This document shows, piece after piece, positions 55,328-64,000 of a DNA stretch of 64,000 bases. The notes beneath the pieces are model-generated. The model saw only the letters and a program-made list of their open reading frames with translations. It was not told where the DNA came from and ran no database searches. The translations under genes were made by a program, and so were the position numbers. Origin of the DNA: Rhodococcus wratislaviensis. GTDB lineage: Bacteria > Actinomycetota > Actinomycetes > Mycobacteriales > Mycobacteriaceae. Where the stretch lies: assembly GCF_900455735.1 (NCBI RefSeq), contig NZ_UAUI01000012.1, forward strand, positions 55,011-119,010. Direction: 5' to 3'. Position 1 is the first letter of the stretch. The number at the start of each line of letters is the position of its first letter.

Positions 55328-56182
55328 ATGACTTCGAGCTCGATGAACGGCCGCGTGATCGCGGTGACCGGCGGTGCGAGGGGAATCGGGAGAGAGATCG
55401 CCCGACAGCTGGCACTGGCCGGTGCACGGGTCGCGATCGGCGACGTCGACGGCGCCGCGGCCCGCCGGACCGCGGACGAACTCGGCCGGGCGGGCGAGAC
55501 GGTGGAGGGCCTCGAACTGGACGTCACCGACACCGGGTCGTTCTCGGCATTCCTCACGGCCGTCGAGGACCATTGGGGCCCGATCGACGTGCTCGTCAAC
55601 AACGCGGGCGTCATGTGGGTCGGAAGGTTCGACGAGGAACCCGAATCCGCGACGGACCGGCAGCTCGCCGTGAACCTGCACGGGGTCATCCGCGGGGTGA
55701 GACTGGCGGCGCCGGCGATGCGTGCGCGCGGCCACGGTCAGATCGTCACGGTCGCGTCGGCAGCGTCGAAGGTCGCACCACCCGGCGAGTCGACGTACGC
55801 AGCGACGAAACACGGCGTGCTCGGCTACCTGACCGGTGTCCGCGAGGAGCTGCGCGGGTCGGGCGTGCAGATCTCGGTGATCATGCCGGGTGTCGTCGAC
55901 ACCGAACTCGCCGCCGGAACGGCGACGGGGGCGGCAAAACTGCTGACACCCGCCGACGTCGCGAAGACCGTGGTCGCGGTGATCCACCGGCCCCGGTTCG
56001 AGGTGACCATCCCCCGGTACGTCGGCCCGCTCGCCCGGCTGGTCACCGTCTTTCCGCAGTTCGCCCGGGACTTCGCGATCAGACGGATGGTCCCCGACCA
56101 GGTCAGGTCCACGAACAAGTCGGCCCGCGCGGCGTACGAGTCACGCGCCGTCACCGACGAGGACGGCACCGGACCGGCCTAG
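55328..56182 (+). CDS. Short-chain dehydrogenase/reductase
   Basis: The 284-residue classical SDR has the cofactor motif AVTGGARGIGREIARQLALA, the acidic IGDVDGAAARR suggesting NAD(H), DVLVNNAGVMWVG, the catalytic Ser and Tyr-x3-Lys in VASAASKVAPPGESTYAATKHG, and a C-terminal tail of about 60 residues. The substrate is unknown. GGGAGGG precedes the start; ATG 55328 and GTG 55322 are both possible. It sits between tatD and metG, divergent from tatD. Confidence 0.82.
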   Translation: MTSSSMNGRVIAVTGGARGIGREIARQLALAGARVAIGDVDGAAARRTADELGRAGETVEGLELDVTDTGSFSAFLTAVEDHWGPIDVLVNNAGVMWVGRFDEEPESATDRQLAVNLHGVIRGVRLAAPAMRARGHGQIVTVASAASKVAPPGESTYAATKHGVLGYLTGVREELRGSGVQISVIMPGVVDTELAAGTATGAAKLLTPADVAKTVVAVIHRPRFEVTIPRYVGPLARLVTVFPQFARDFAIRRMVPDQVRSTNKSARAAYESRAVTDEDGTGPA

Positions 56183-56235
56183 AACCCGAATCTGCGCGTC
56201 ACGAAACGGTGGCGCGCAGATAGAGTGGTCGCACC

Positions 56236-57795
56236 ATGAATGCTGCTGATTCCACCGCCTCGCGGCCACCTTTCTATCTGACGACGGCGATCGCGTACCC
56301 GAACGGCGTCCCGCACATCGGCCACGCCTACGAGTACATCTCCTCCGACGCCCTCGCACGCTTCAAGCGTCTGGACGGGTTCGACGTCTATTTCATGACG
56401 GGAACCGACGAGCACGGTCTGAAGATGCAGCAGACGGCGGCCAAGGAAGGCATCGACGTCCGTGAGCTCGCCGCGCGGAACTCGGACGTGTTCGAGGCCA
56501 TGGACAAGACGTTGAACATCTCCTTCGACCGGTTCATCCGCACCACGGATGCCGATCACGAAGAAGCCAGCAAGGCGATCTGGCAGAAGATGCTCGACAA
56601 CGGCGACATCTACCTCGACACGTACTCGGGCTGGTACTCGGTCCGCGACGAGGCGTTCTACACCGAGGCCGAGACCACGCTGCAGGACGACGGTTCACGC
56701 CTGTCCACCGAGACGGGCACCCCGGTCGAGTGGACCGAGGAGTCCACGTACTTCTTCAAGCTGTCCGAGTACCAGGACAAGCTGCTCCGGCTGTACGAGG
56801 AGAACCCCGACTTCATCGCACCCGCGACGCGGCGCAACGAGATCGTCAGCTTCGTCAAGGGCGGACTGAAGGACCTGTCGATCTCCCGCACGACGTTCGA
56901 CTGGGGCGTTCCCGTTCCCGACCATCCCGAGCACGTCATGTACGTGTGGGTGGATGCGCTCACCAACTACCTGACCGGCGCCGGATACCCGGATACCGAC
57001 TCCGAGCAGTTCGGCAAGTACTGGCCGGCGAACCTGCACATCATCGGCAAGGACATCACCCGGTTCCACACCGTGTACTGGCCGGCGTTCCTGATGTCGG
57101 CGGGAATCGAACTGCCGAAGCGCGTCTTCGTGCACGGATTCCTCTACAACAAGGGCGAGAAGATGTCGAAGTCGGTCGGCAACGTCGTCGACCCCGTCGC
57201 CATGGTGGAGCAGTACGGCCTCGACGCCGTGCGTTTCTTCCTGCTCCGCGAGATCTCCTACGGTCAGGACGGCAGCTACAGCCACGAGGCCATCGTCACC
57301 CGGATCAACGCCGACCTGGCGAACGAGCTCGGCAACCTCGCGCAGCGGTCGCTGTCGATGGTCGCGAAGAACTGCGACGCCCAGGTCCCGGCCCCCGGCG
57401 AGCTGACGGAGGACGACACGGCGATGCTCGCGCAGGCGGATGCGCTGCTCGAGCGGGTTCGCGCCGAATACGACGTCCAGGCACTGCATCTCGCGCTGGA
57501 GGCGATCTGGTCGGTTCTGGGCGAGACCAACCGGTACTTCTCCAAGCAGGAGCCCTGGGTTCTGCGGAAGACGGATCCGGAGCGGATGGCGACGGTGCTG
57601 TACGTGACGCTCGAGGTGGTGCGGATCGTGGGCATCCTCGTGCAGCCGGTGATGCCGGACGCAGCGGAGAAGATCCTCGACCTGCTGGGTCAGAAGGCCG
57701 ACGCGCGGCAGTTCGGCGACCTTCCGACGCGCATCGTGGCGGGCACCCCGTTGCCCGCGCCGTCGGGCGTGTTCCCGCGTTACGTGGAGGACTGA
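56236..57795 (+). CDS. metG: Methionyl-tRNA synthetase
   Basis: The 519-residue class I synthetase has the HIGH-type [27 protein letters not shown] as [15 protein letters not shown] and [13 protein letters not shown]. The zinc knuckle is reduced, and there is no C-terminal tRNA-binding EMAP domain, as in mycobacterial MetG of the same length. TAGAGT (56221-56226) lies 10 bp before ATG 56236 with no ribosome-binding site, so the message may be almost leaderless. Confidence 0.95.
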   Translation: MNAADSTASRPPFYLTTAIAYPNGVPHIGHAYEYISSDALARFKRLDGFDVYFMTGTDEHGLKMQQTAAKEGIDVRELAARNSDVFEAMDKTLNISFDRFIRTTDADHEEASKAIWQKMLDNGDIYLDTYSGWYSVRDEAFYTEAETTLQDDGSRLSTETGTPVEWTEESTYFFKLSEYQDKLLRLYEENPDFIAPATRRNEIVSFVKGGLKDLSISRTTFDWGVPVPDHPEHVMYVWVDALTNYLTGAGYPDTDSEQFGKYWPANLHIIGKDITRFHTVYWPAFLMSAGIELPKRVFVHGFLYNKGEKMSKSVGNVVDPVAMVEQYGLDAVRFFLLREISYGQDGSYSHEAIVTRINADLANELGNLAQRSLSMVAKNCDAQVPAPGELTEDDTAMLAQADALLERVRAEYDVQALHLALEAIWSVLGETNRYFSKQEPWVLRKTDPERMATVLYVTLEVVRIVGILVQPVMPDAAEKILDLLGQKADARQFGDLPTRIVAGTPLPAPSGVFPRYVED

Positions 57796-57843
57796 TCCGG
57801 GCGGGGTTCGTTCTTGTCGGACCCCGCATGCACACTCTCCCCC

Positions 57844-59079
57844 ATGACGCCGAATAGAACATACATTCGATCTCCTCACGGTGGATTCGGGAACGGAGCG
57901 CGCGTGTTCGACGACGAAGTGAGCCCCCAGGCCGCCGCGGCAGTCCACACCCTGATGGGTGAGTTGTCGGCCGCGTACGAGCGTGGGTGGCAGCCCGCCG
58001 ACGTCGTGCATCTGGCGCGGAGATCGAAGGAGCCGTCCGACGCGGCGCTGGCGGCAGCCCTGGTGCTGCACGAGGCGGAGCGCACGCGGGCCGCGCACCG
58101 GGCGCCGCGGGACTGGGTGGAGCAACTCCGCACCATCGGCGAGCAGTACCCGGGTGCGTCGCACCTGGCCGGGCGGGTTCCGGTCGACGGTCCCGACGTT
58201 CGGGCCCTGGCCGCCGGGCTGCTGTTCGAAGATCCGTACCACTCCGTCTATCAGCTCACCGACCTGTCCCTGACGTGGACGAATCTGCCCGGCTGGACGG
58301 TGCTCGCTCCCCCGCCGTCGACGTGGCCCGTCGTGCGGGTCGCCGACCCCACCGCGGCCGTGCCGGGCGAGACCGAGGCCGACGCGAAGGTGCTCAACAG
58401 GATCCGCGGACTGCTCGCGAAGGCCGAGGCCACCGACTTCGCGGAGGAGGCGGAGATCTTCACCGCGAAGGCGCAGGAGTTGATGACGCGCTACGCGATC
58501 AACGCCGCCCTCCTCCACACCCAGAACGGGGTGGGCAACACGGCGGTGCACAGTCGCCGCATCCACCTGGAGAATCCGTACGTCAAGGAGAAGGTGCACC
58601 TTCTCACCGAGATCGGTGACTCCAACCGGGTGCGCACCGTGTGGTTCAGCTCTCTCGCCATCGCGACCGTGGTCGGAACCCCCCTCGACCTCCAGCAGGT
58701 CGACATGCTGTTCACGTCGCTGCTCGTGCAGGCGACGCGCGCAATGCAATTCGCGGACGCCGACAGTCGCGGCGGTTCACGCACCACGTCGTTCCGGAAG
58801 GGTTTCCTCGCGGGCTTCGCCAGCCGCATCGGGCAGCGGTTGCGCGACGCCGACAGCCGGGCAACGGCCGAGGCCGCCGACGAGGCGTCGATTCCCGTCG
58901 ACGCTCTGCTCCCGATTCTGGCCACCAAGTCCGAGGCCGTCGACGCCGAGTTCGACCGTCTGTTTCCGCGGACCAAGAAGGCACGAGGCAGGGCCGTCGA
59001 CGCCAACGGCTGGTACGCCGGGCAGGCGGCCGCCGACGACGCCTCCCTGGCTCCCGGGGAGCGCGCCCTCCGGCGGTAG
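57844..59079 (+). CDS. DUF2786 domain protein
   Basis: The 411-residue protein carries a DUF2786 helix pair at about residues 183-220 (KVLNRIRGLLAKAEATDFAE, EAEIFTAKAQELMTRYAI). The N-terminal 170 residues hold no recognised domain. The C-terminal part includes FRKGFLAGFASRIGQRLRDA and a basic stretch (RTKKARGRAVDANGWYAGQA). DUF2786 occurs in proteins of unknown role in actinobacteria and phages. There is a short spacer of 48 bp after metG. ATG 57844 is used; a TTG at 57814 is less likely. Confidence 0.75.
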   Translation: MTPNRTYIRSPHGGFGNGARVFDDEVSPQAAAAVHTLMGELSAAYERGWQPADVVHLARRSKEPSDAALAAALVLHEAERTRAAHRAPRDWVEQLRTIGEQYPGASHLAGRVPVDGPDVRALAAGLLFEDPYHSVYQLTDLSLTWTNLPGWTVLAPPPSTWPVVRVADPTAAVPGETEADAKVLNRIRGLLAKAEATDFAEEAEIFTAKAQELMTRYAINAALLHTQNGVGNTAVHSRRIHLENPYVKEKVHLLTEIGDSNRVRTVWFSSLAIATVVGTPLDLQQVDMLFTSLLVQATRAMQFADADSRGGSRTTSFRKGFLAGFASRIGQRLRDADSRATAEAADEASIPVDALLPILATKSEAVDAEFDRLFPRTKKARGRAVDANGWYAGQAAADDASLAPGERALRR

Positions 59080-59093
59080 GGCCCGCTGGCCGT

Positions 59094-59924
59094 CTAGTCC
59101 TTCCGGGCCGCCAGCACCGTTTCGTAGAGTTCCCGCTTCGACACGCCGGTGGTGGCGACGAGCGCGCATGCATCCTTGAGCCGGGTGCCGTCCGCGACGA
59201 GTCGCTCCACCTCGTCGACGAGGTCGGCGGGGTCGGACGCGACGAGGGTGGCACCCTCCACCACCACCGTGATCTCGCCGCGGACACCCTCGGCGGCCCA
59301 CTCGGCGAGTTCGGCGAGAGTGCCGCGGCGGACCTCCTCGTACGTCTTGGTCAGTTCCCGGCAGACGGCGGCGCGACGGGTTCCCCCGAGCACCTCGACC
59401 GCGTCCGCCAGACAGTCGGCGAGCCGGTGCGGCGCCTCGAAGAACACGCACGCGCGTTGCTCGGCGACCAGGGCCTGCAACCACGTCTTGCGCTGCCCCT
59501 GCTTCCGGGGCGGGAAACCGTCGAAGCAGAACCGTTCGACGGGCAGCCCGGACAGCGCGAGCGCCGTCGTCACCGCCGACGGTCCGGGCAGGCACGTCAC
59601 CGCCAGATCCTCGGCCACGCACGCCGACACCAGCCGGTACCCGGGGTCGCTGACGGAGGGCATGCCGGCGTCGGTGACGAGGAGAACGGTCTTGCCGGAC
59701 GCGACGTCGGCGACGAGAGCGGGCAGCCGGGCCGTCTCGACCTGGTCGTAGAAGCTGACGACCTTGCCGGTGATCGTCACGTCGAGCGCGGAGGCGAGAG
59801 CTTTGGTGCGGCGGGTGTCCTCGGCGGCGACGACGTCGGCCGTCCCGAGCGCCGTACGCAGCCTCGGCGAGGCGTCACCCACGTCCCCCATCGGTGTTGC
59901 GGCGAGCACTAGGCGACCAGTCAT
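59094..59924 (-). CDS. rsmI: 16S rRNA (cytidine1402-2'-O)-methyltransferase
   Basis: The 276-residue tetrapyrrole-methylase-fold enzyme methylates C1402 of 16S rRNA. It has LVLAATPMGDVGDASPR, VVAAEDTRRTKAL, LVTDAGMPSVSDPGYRLV, CLPGPSAVTTALALSGLP and FFEAPHRLADCL, then RELTKTYEEVRRGTLAEL. ATG 59924 is 23 bp from the divergent mannosyltransferase start. This pairing is also found in mycobacteria (Rv1003/Rv1002c). Confidence 0.93.
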   Translation of the reverse strand: MTGRLVLAATPMGDVGDASPRLRTALGTADVVAAEDTRRTKALASALDVTITGKVVSFYDQVETARLPALVADVASGKTVLLVTDAGMPSVSDPGYRLVSACVAEDLAVTCLPGPSAVTTALALSGLPVERFCFDGFPPRKQGQRKTWLQALVAEQRACVFFEAPHRLADCLADAVEVLGGTRRAAVCRELTKTYEEVRRGTLAELAEWAAEGVRGEITVVVEGATLVASDPADLVDEVERLVADGTRLKDACALVATTGVSKRELYETVLAARKD

Positions 59925-59947
59925 GACCCACAGCCTACGATTGCGGC

Positions 59948-61507
59948 GTGACGATGCTGACGGACGAGCGACCGACGCCCTCCGCACGACAGCCGTCCAT
60001 GGTCGGACCGGCGCCGCTCGTGCCGCCCCCCGACTTCGGTCCCGTCGACCGCGCCCGCGGCTGGGTGGTCACCCTGTTCGTCACGGCGATCGCGGCGATC
60101 ACCCGGTTCACGATGCTCGGCTACCCGACGGATGCGGGCACTCCCGTGTTCGACGAGAAGCATTACGCGCCGCAGGGATGGCAGGTGCTCACCGGCGGCT
60201 GGCTCGAGGACAACCCCGGCTACGGGCTGGTGGTGCATCCGCCGATCGGCAAACAGCTGATCGCGATGGGCGAGGCGATCTTCGGCTACAACGGCTGGGG
60301 CTGGCGTTTCGCCTCCGCGGTGGCGGGCACGATCATGGTCCTGCTGGTGATCCGCATCGTCCGCCGGCTCACCCGATCCACTCTGATCGGCGGCCTCGCC
60401 GGGATCCTGCTGGTCGCGGACGGCGTCACGTTCGTGTCGTCCCGGCTCGGCATGCTCGACATCTTTCTGGCACTGTTCGCGGTCGCCGCTCTCGGCTGCC
60501 TGATCGTGGACCGCGACCAGGTCCGCGAGCGGATGGCCCGCGCGTACGACGAGGGCCGGATCGGCGACAGCGACTGGGGACCGCGACTCGGTGTGCGCTG
60601 GTGGCGGTTCGGCGCCGGGATCATGCTGGGTCTGGCGTGCGGCACCAAATGGTCGGGCGTCTACTTCATCGTGTTCTTCGGACTGCTCAGCGTCGCGTTC
60701 GACGTGTCGGCCCGGCGCGCCTACGGGGTGCGGCGCCCGTGGTTCGGTGCCGGCGTCCGTGATGTCGGCCCGGCGCTGTACGCGCTCGTCGTCGTGCCGC
60801 TGTTCGTGTACCTCGCCAGCTACTGGGCGTGGTTCGCCAGCGAGACGGGTGTGGACCGGCATGCGGTGGGCAATGAGATCGGAACGGGCGGCACCTGGTC
60901 GTTCGTGCCGGGCGCGCTCCGCTCACTGTGGTACTACAGCGGGAACGTCCTGGAATTCCACGAGGGCCTCACCAATTCGGCGGGCAATCATCACCCGTGG
61001 GAGTCGAAGCCGTGGACGTGGCCGATGGGTCTGCGCCCGATGCTGTACTACTTCGCCGAGGGTGATCACGTCACCGGCTGCGGCGCGTCGAGTTGCGTCA
61101 AGGCCGTCATGCTCATCGGGACGCCCGCCATGTGGTGGCTGGCACTGCCGATGCTCGCGTGGGCGCTCTGGCAGACCGTGGTGCGGAAGGACTGGCGTTA
61201 CGCCACCGTCCTCACCGCCTACGGCGCCGCGTTCCTGCCGTGGCTGACCACCCTGGACCGCCAGATGTACTACTTCTACGCGGTGGCGCTGGCGCCGTTC
61301 ATGGTGATGGGTCTCGCGCTGATCCTTGGCGACATACTGGGCAGCGCGAAGGCGTCGTTCGAACGCCGCACCACGGGCCTGCTCGCCGTCTGCCTCTATG
61401 TGGGGCTCGTGGTCGCCAACTTCATCTGGCTGTGGCCGATCCTCACGGCCGTCCCGATCACCCCGGACACGTGGCAGCACCAACTGTGGCTCCCCAGCTG
61501 GCGTTGA
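59948..61507 (+). CDS. pmt: Polyprenyl-phosphate-mannose protein O-mannosyltransferase (Pmt)
   Basis: The 519-residue GT39 membrane enzyme transfers mannose from polyprenyl-phosphomannose to Ser/Thr of exported proteins. The catalytic acidic pair lies in PVFDEKHYAPQGWQVL; HPPIGKQLIAMGEAIFGYNG, SRLGMLDIFLALFAV, GTKWSGVYFIVFFGLL and NHHPWESKPWTWPMGLRP are typical. About ten membrane helices are visible. GTG 59948 or ATG 59954 may start it. It acts with Sec-exported substrates in actinobacteria. Confidence 0.9.
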   Translation: MTMLTDERPTPSARQPSMVGPAPLVPPPDFGPVDRARGWVVTLFVTAIAAITRFTMLGYPTDAGTPVFDEKHYAPQGWQVLTGGWLEDNPGYGLVVHPPIGKQLIAMGEAIFGYNGWGWRFASAVAGTIMVLLVIRIVRRLTRSTLIGGLAGILLVADGVTFVSSRLGMLDIFLALFAVAALGCLIVDRDQVRERMARAYDEGRIGDSDWGPRLGVRWWRFGAGIMLGLACGTKWSGVYFIVFFGLLSVAFDVSARRAYGVRRPWFGAGVRDVGPALYALVVVPLFVYLASYWAWFASETGVDRHAVGNEIGTGGTWSFVPGALRSLWYYSGNVLEFHEGLTNSAGNHHPWESKPWTWPMGLRPMLYYFAEGDHVTGCGASSCVKAVMLIGTPAMWWLALPMLAWALWQTVVRKDWRYATVLTAYGAAFLPWLTTLDRQMYYFYAVALAPFMVMGLALILGDILGSAKASFERRTTGLLAVCLYVGLVVANFIWLWPILTAVPITPDTWQHQLWLPSWR

Positions 61508-61520
61508 CACCGGAATGAGT

Positions 61521-61558
61521 CGAGCCGCCCGGGTCCCCGTGGGACACCGAGCGGCTCG
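61521..61558. terminator. Bidirectional hairpin terminator
   Basis: CGAGCCGC pairs with GCGGCTCG, with an inner GTCCC/GGGAC stem. It separates convergent pmt and the BCCT carrier. Confidence 0.7.
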
Positions 61559-61570
61559 CAGACTGTTTCT

Positions 61571-63208
61571 CTAGCGGGACGAGATCCGGTCGCGACGACG
61601 TTTCGCCGCCACTCTCCGCATCTCTCTCCGCATTTCCCGGCCGTCGACGATCATCTGGTCACGGGACAGATCCTTGTAGAGCGAAAAGCACAACCCGATC
61701 ATCACGAGGACGAACGGCGCCGCGGCGATGATCGTCATCGTCTGCAGTCCGTCGAGCGCGGTGTCGCCGCCGGTCCACAGGATGAGCGCGGCCACGCCAC
61801 CGGTGAGCACACCCCAGAACACGACCACCCAGCGCTGCGGTTCCAGCGAACCGCGCTGCGACAAGGTGCCCATCACCATCGACGCGGCGTCGGCGCCGGA
61901 GACGAAGAAGATCCCCACGAGGATCATCACCAGGACGGTCGTGATGCCGGTGAGCGGCAGGTGGTTGAGCATGCCGAACAGCTGCCCCTCCTGGGTGTCC
62001 TGTCCGGCGAGGTCGATTCCGTCACGCTGCTCGCTGATTCCGGCACCACCGAAGATCGCGAACCACACGAGGCTCACGGCACTCGGGACCACGATCACGC
62101 CGACCACGAACTGGCGGATTGTCCGGCCGCGGCTGATGCGGGCCAGGAACATGCCGACGAACGGGGTCCAGGAAATCCACCACGCCCAGTAGAAGATGGT
62201 CCACGAGGACAACCATTCGCCGGTCGCCGGATCGGACGACGCTCCGGTGCGGGCGGACATCTGCGCGAGCTGCGCGGCGTAGGCGCCGATCGTCGTGGGC
62301 AGCAGGTTGAGGATCAGGACCGTCGGTCCCACGACGAACACGAACAGGGCCAGGATGACGGCGAGCACCATGTTGGTGTTGGAGAGCCACTGGATGCCTT
62401 TGGCGACACCCGACACGGCGGACGCCACGAACGCGAGGGTCAGCAGGGCGACGATGGCGACCAACAGGAATGTGCTGACCTCCGACATCCACCCGACGAC
62501 CTGGAAGCCGGAACCGATCTGCAGTGCGCCGAGACCCAGCGAAGCGGCGGTGCCGAACAGTGTCGCGAAGATCGCGAGGACGTCGATGAACTTGCCGATC
62601 GGCCCCTCCGCGCGGCGGCCGAGCAGCGGGATGAATGCGGAGCTGAACAGCTGCTTGCGACCCTTGCGGTACGAGCCGTACGCGATCGACAGTCCGACAA
62701 CCGCGTACATCGCCCAGGGATGCAGGCTCCAGTGGAACATGGTGGTGGCCATCGCAGTTCCGATGCCCCCGTTGGAACCCGGAGGGGGCGTCACGTAGTG
62801 CGCGAGCGGTTCGGCGACACCGAAGAACATCAGTCCGATGCCCATGCCGGCGCTGAACATCATCGCGATCCAGCTGACCGTCCGGAACTCGGGCTTCTCG
62901 CCGTCCTTGCCGAGCGGAATCTGGCCGAACTTGCTGAACGCGAGCCACAGTGAGAAGAGGACGAACCCGGACGCCGACAGGACGAACAACCAGCCCATGT
63001 CGGTGACCAGCCAGTCGAGCGCCTTACCGGTCGTGGAGTCGAGATTGTCGGGGGCCACGAGCCCCCAGACGACGATTGCCGAGACCGCGGCGGCAGCGGC
63101 GGAGAACACCACGTGGTCGGTGCGAACACCGACCCGTTTGAGCCCTCCGCCGACGCTCGCGTCAGCGGTCTCGGAACCTTGATCAGGCAGATCAGTATTC
63201 ATTGCCAT
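61571..63208 (-). CDS. BCCT-family betaine/choline/carnitine transporter
   Basis: The 545-residue carrier has twelve predicted membrane helices. The BCCT landmarks are AGMGIGLMFFGVAEPLAHYV near residues 120-140 (the Gly-rich coupling helix), FHWSLHPWAMYAVVGLSIAY, the aromatic box region WTIFYWAWWISWTPFVGMF, and ISRGRTIRQFVVGV. BCCT carriers import glycine betaine, choline or carnitine with Na+ or H+, often for osmoprotection. A basic C-terminal tail (REMRREMRRVAAKRRRD) is like those that sense osmotic stress. ATG 63208 is preferred; 63202 and 63214 (TTG) are alternatives. Confidence 0.9.
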   Translation of the reverse strand: MAMNTDLPDQGSETADASVGGGLKRVGVRTDHVVFSAAAAAVSAIVVWGLVAPDNLDSTTGKALDWLVTDMGWLFVLSASGFVLFSLWLAFSKFGQIPLGKDGEKPEFRTVSWIAMMFSAGMGIGLMFFGVAEPLAHYVTPPPGSNGGIGTAMATTMFHWSLHPWAMYAVVGLSIAYGSYRKGRKQLFSSAFIPLLGRRAEGPIGKFIDVLAIFATLFGTAASLGLGALQIGSGFQVVGWMSEVSTFLLVAIVALLTLAFVASAVSGVAKGIQWLSNTNMVLAVILALFVFVVGPTVLILNLLPTTIGAYAAQLAQMSARTGASSDPATGEWLSSWTIFYWAWWISWTPFVGMFLARISRGRTIRQFVVGVIVVPSAVSLVWFAIFGGAGISEQRDGIDLAGQDTQEGQLFGMLNHLPLTGITTVLVMILVGIFFVSGADAASMVMGTLSQRGSLEPQRWVVVFWGVLTGGVAALILWTGGDTALDGLQTMTIIAAAPFVLVMIGLCFSLYKDLSRDQMIVDGREMRREMRRVAAKRRRDRISSR

Positions 63209-63292
63209 GAACAACTACGTTGGTCATTTTCGATGGTAAAAGCAAGCTAGCCCACCGCTTCACACCGAATCGAGACCCAGCCTACGGCATCG

Positions 63293-63724
63293 TTACGCTG
63301 CGATTTTCCCCCATCCCGAGCCTCTTCCGAGAAGCCCGTCGATGCTGAGGCGTCCGGCACCGATCACGGCGAGAAGCAGCGACCCGACGCCCAGTGCGAC
63401 GACGAGTTCATACCCGCCGTTCGCGACGAAGACGCCCTTGTCCGCGTGCACCAGAATCAGCGCTCCGAGCATGTCGAGAAACAGCAGGATTCCGGCGATC
63501 GGTGTGGCCACCCCCACGATGAGAGCAAATCCACCCGCGAGTTCGATAGTGGCGGCCGCAACAGCCGAAATGTCGGGCAGTGGGACGCCCATGTCGGCGA
63601 ACGACGCCTGGGTGGCCTTCACTCCGTAGTCGAAGAACTTCTGCCAGCCGTGCGCGACGAAGACGACGCCGAGTCCGATCCGGGCAATCAGTAGTGCGAG
63701 GTCGCGGAAGAGTGCGGAAGCCAT
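63293..63724 (-). CDS. DoxX-family membrane protein, copy 2
   Basis: The 143-residue protein is a close paralogue of the one at 53829-54269: LLIARIGLGVVFVAHGWQKF, GVPLPDISAVAAATIELAGG, GILLFLDMLGALILVHADKG, GGYELVVALGVGSLLLAVIG. It has four membrane helices. It lies 50 bp downstream of a GntR regulator gene on the same strand, so the pair may be co-transcribed and auto-regulated. Confidence 0.8.
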   Translation of the reverse strand: MASALFRDLALLIARIGLGVVFVAHGWQKFFDYGVKATQASFADMGVPLPDISAVAAATIELAGGFALIVGVATPIAGILLFLDMLGALILVHADKGVFVANGGYELVVALGVGSLLLAVIGAGRLSIDGLLGRGSGWGKIAA

Positions 63725-63774
63725 ACCGAGCGTCTACCTTTCTGGGGTCACACCTTCTGGATGCGGCGCCGTCC

Positions 63775-64000
63775 TCATTCGGCGCCGCGGAGAGCGGACT
63801 GCACGAAGCCGAGGATCTCCTCGTCGGACACCCCCAGCTTCCGCAGGTCCTGCACATACCGTGTTGCGGCCTTCTCGGCCCCGGCGCGAATGGGGTCACC
63901 GCCGCTCGCGATGAACGTCCCCTGCTTGCCCCGGGTTTCGATGACACCCTGCTCGCCGAGTTCCCGGTACGCCTTCGCCACCGTGTTCGGGGCCAGACCC
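63775..64000 (-). CDS. GntR (YtrA-type) regulator, partial
   Basis: The frame is open from the right window edge. The visible 74 residues contain the recognition helix and wing of a GntR winged helix (LAPNTVAKAYRELGEQGVIE, TRGKQGTFIASGG) and a short C-terminal helical tail (YVQDLRKLGVSDEEILGFVQ). The short tail marks the YtrA subgroup, which usually governs linked transporter or membrane-protein genes. The N-terminus is outside the window. Confidence 0.8.
   Translation of the reverse strand, partial: GLAPNTVAKAYRELGEQGVIETRGKQGTFIASGGDPIRAGAEKAATRYVQDLRKLGVSDEEILGFVQSALRGAE

Overview
The window is high-GC actinobacterial chromosome, most likely Rhodococcus of the jostii/opacus group. The gene order metG - tatD - rpfB - rsmA ... 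ispE - ABC-F ... pks16-type ligase / pth / rplY, followed on the other side by rsmI and a protein O-mannosyltransferase, is the Mycobacteriales block known from the M. tuberculosis Rv1002c-Rv1015c region. A 3-ketosteroid-delta4-(5alpha)-dehydrogenase carries the three catalytic residues reported for the R. jostii RHA1 enzyme at the same residue numbers. No rRNA, tRNA, CRISPR array, insertion sequence or prophage gene was seen.

Layout. 1-2.9 kb: an NCS1 permease (cut by the window edge) with a 53-residue membrane protein, divergent from a flavin amine oxidase; two near-identical operators lie between them. 2.9-4.6 kb: a secreted protein and a secreted glucose/sorbosone dehydrogenase. 4.7-10.2 kb: ergothioneine biosynthesis, egtABCD with egtE divergent. 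10.3-13.9 kb: a PPOX-fold protein, the ketosteroid dehydrogenase behind a KstR-type site, a GAF/winged-helix regulator and a decayed flavin monooxygenase. 14.3-19.2 kb: rplY, pth, a Pks16-type acyl ligase and prfC.

19.3-30.2 kb is a uronate/aldarate catabolic island: KdgD, a sugar ABC transporter (ATPase, two permeases, lipoprotein), uronate dehydrogenase, an enolase-superfamily enzyme, an alpha/beta hydrolase, an unknown 393-residue protein and an IclR regulator. A shared palindrome (GTTC-N8-GAAC/T) recurs in three of its control regions. The expected route is uronate to aldarolactone (Udh), to 5-dehydro-4-deoxyglucarate (enolase-superfamily enzyme, perhaps with a lactonase), to 2-oxoglutarate semialdehyde (KdgD). 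The last dehydrogenase is not in the window.

30.3-36.1 kb is a mixed accessory stretch (pdxH, VOC, SnoaL-like, thiolase-like, PadR, an FAD monooxygenase lacking its N-terminus) with an iron box and a strong palindrome in one 428-bp gap. 36.1-38.8 kb: ABC-F ATPase and ispE. 38.9-47.7 kb separates ispE from rsmA and holds the urease operon ureABCFGD, a dicarboxylate symporter, a DUF218 protein, a WYL regulator, a membrane protein and a cold-shock gene. 48-64 kb: rsmA, two tandem rpfB genes, a glutamine-type ABC transporter, DoxX, tatD, an SDR, metG, a DUF2786 protein, rsmI, a protein mannosyltransferase, a BCCT carrier, a second DoxX and a partial GntR regulator. Strong GC-rich hairpins end many transcripts, and several share arm sequences.
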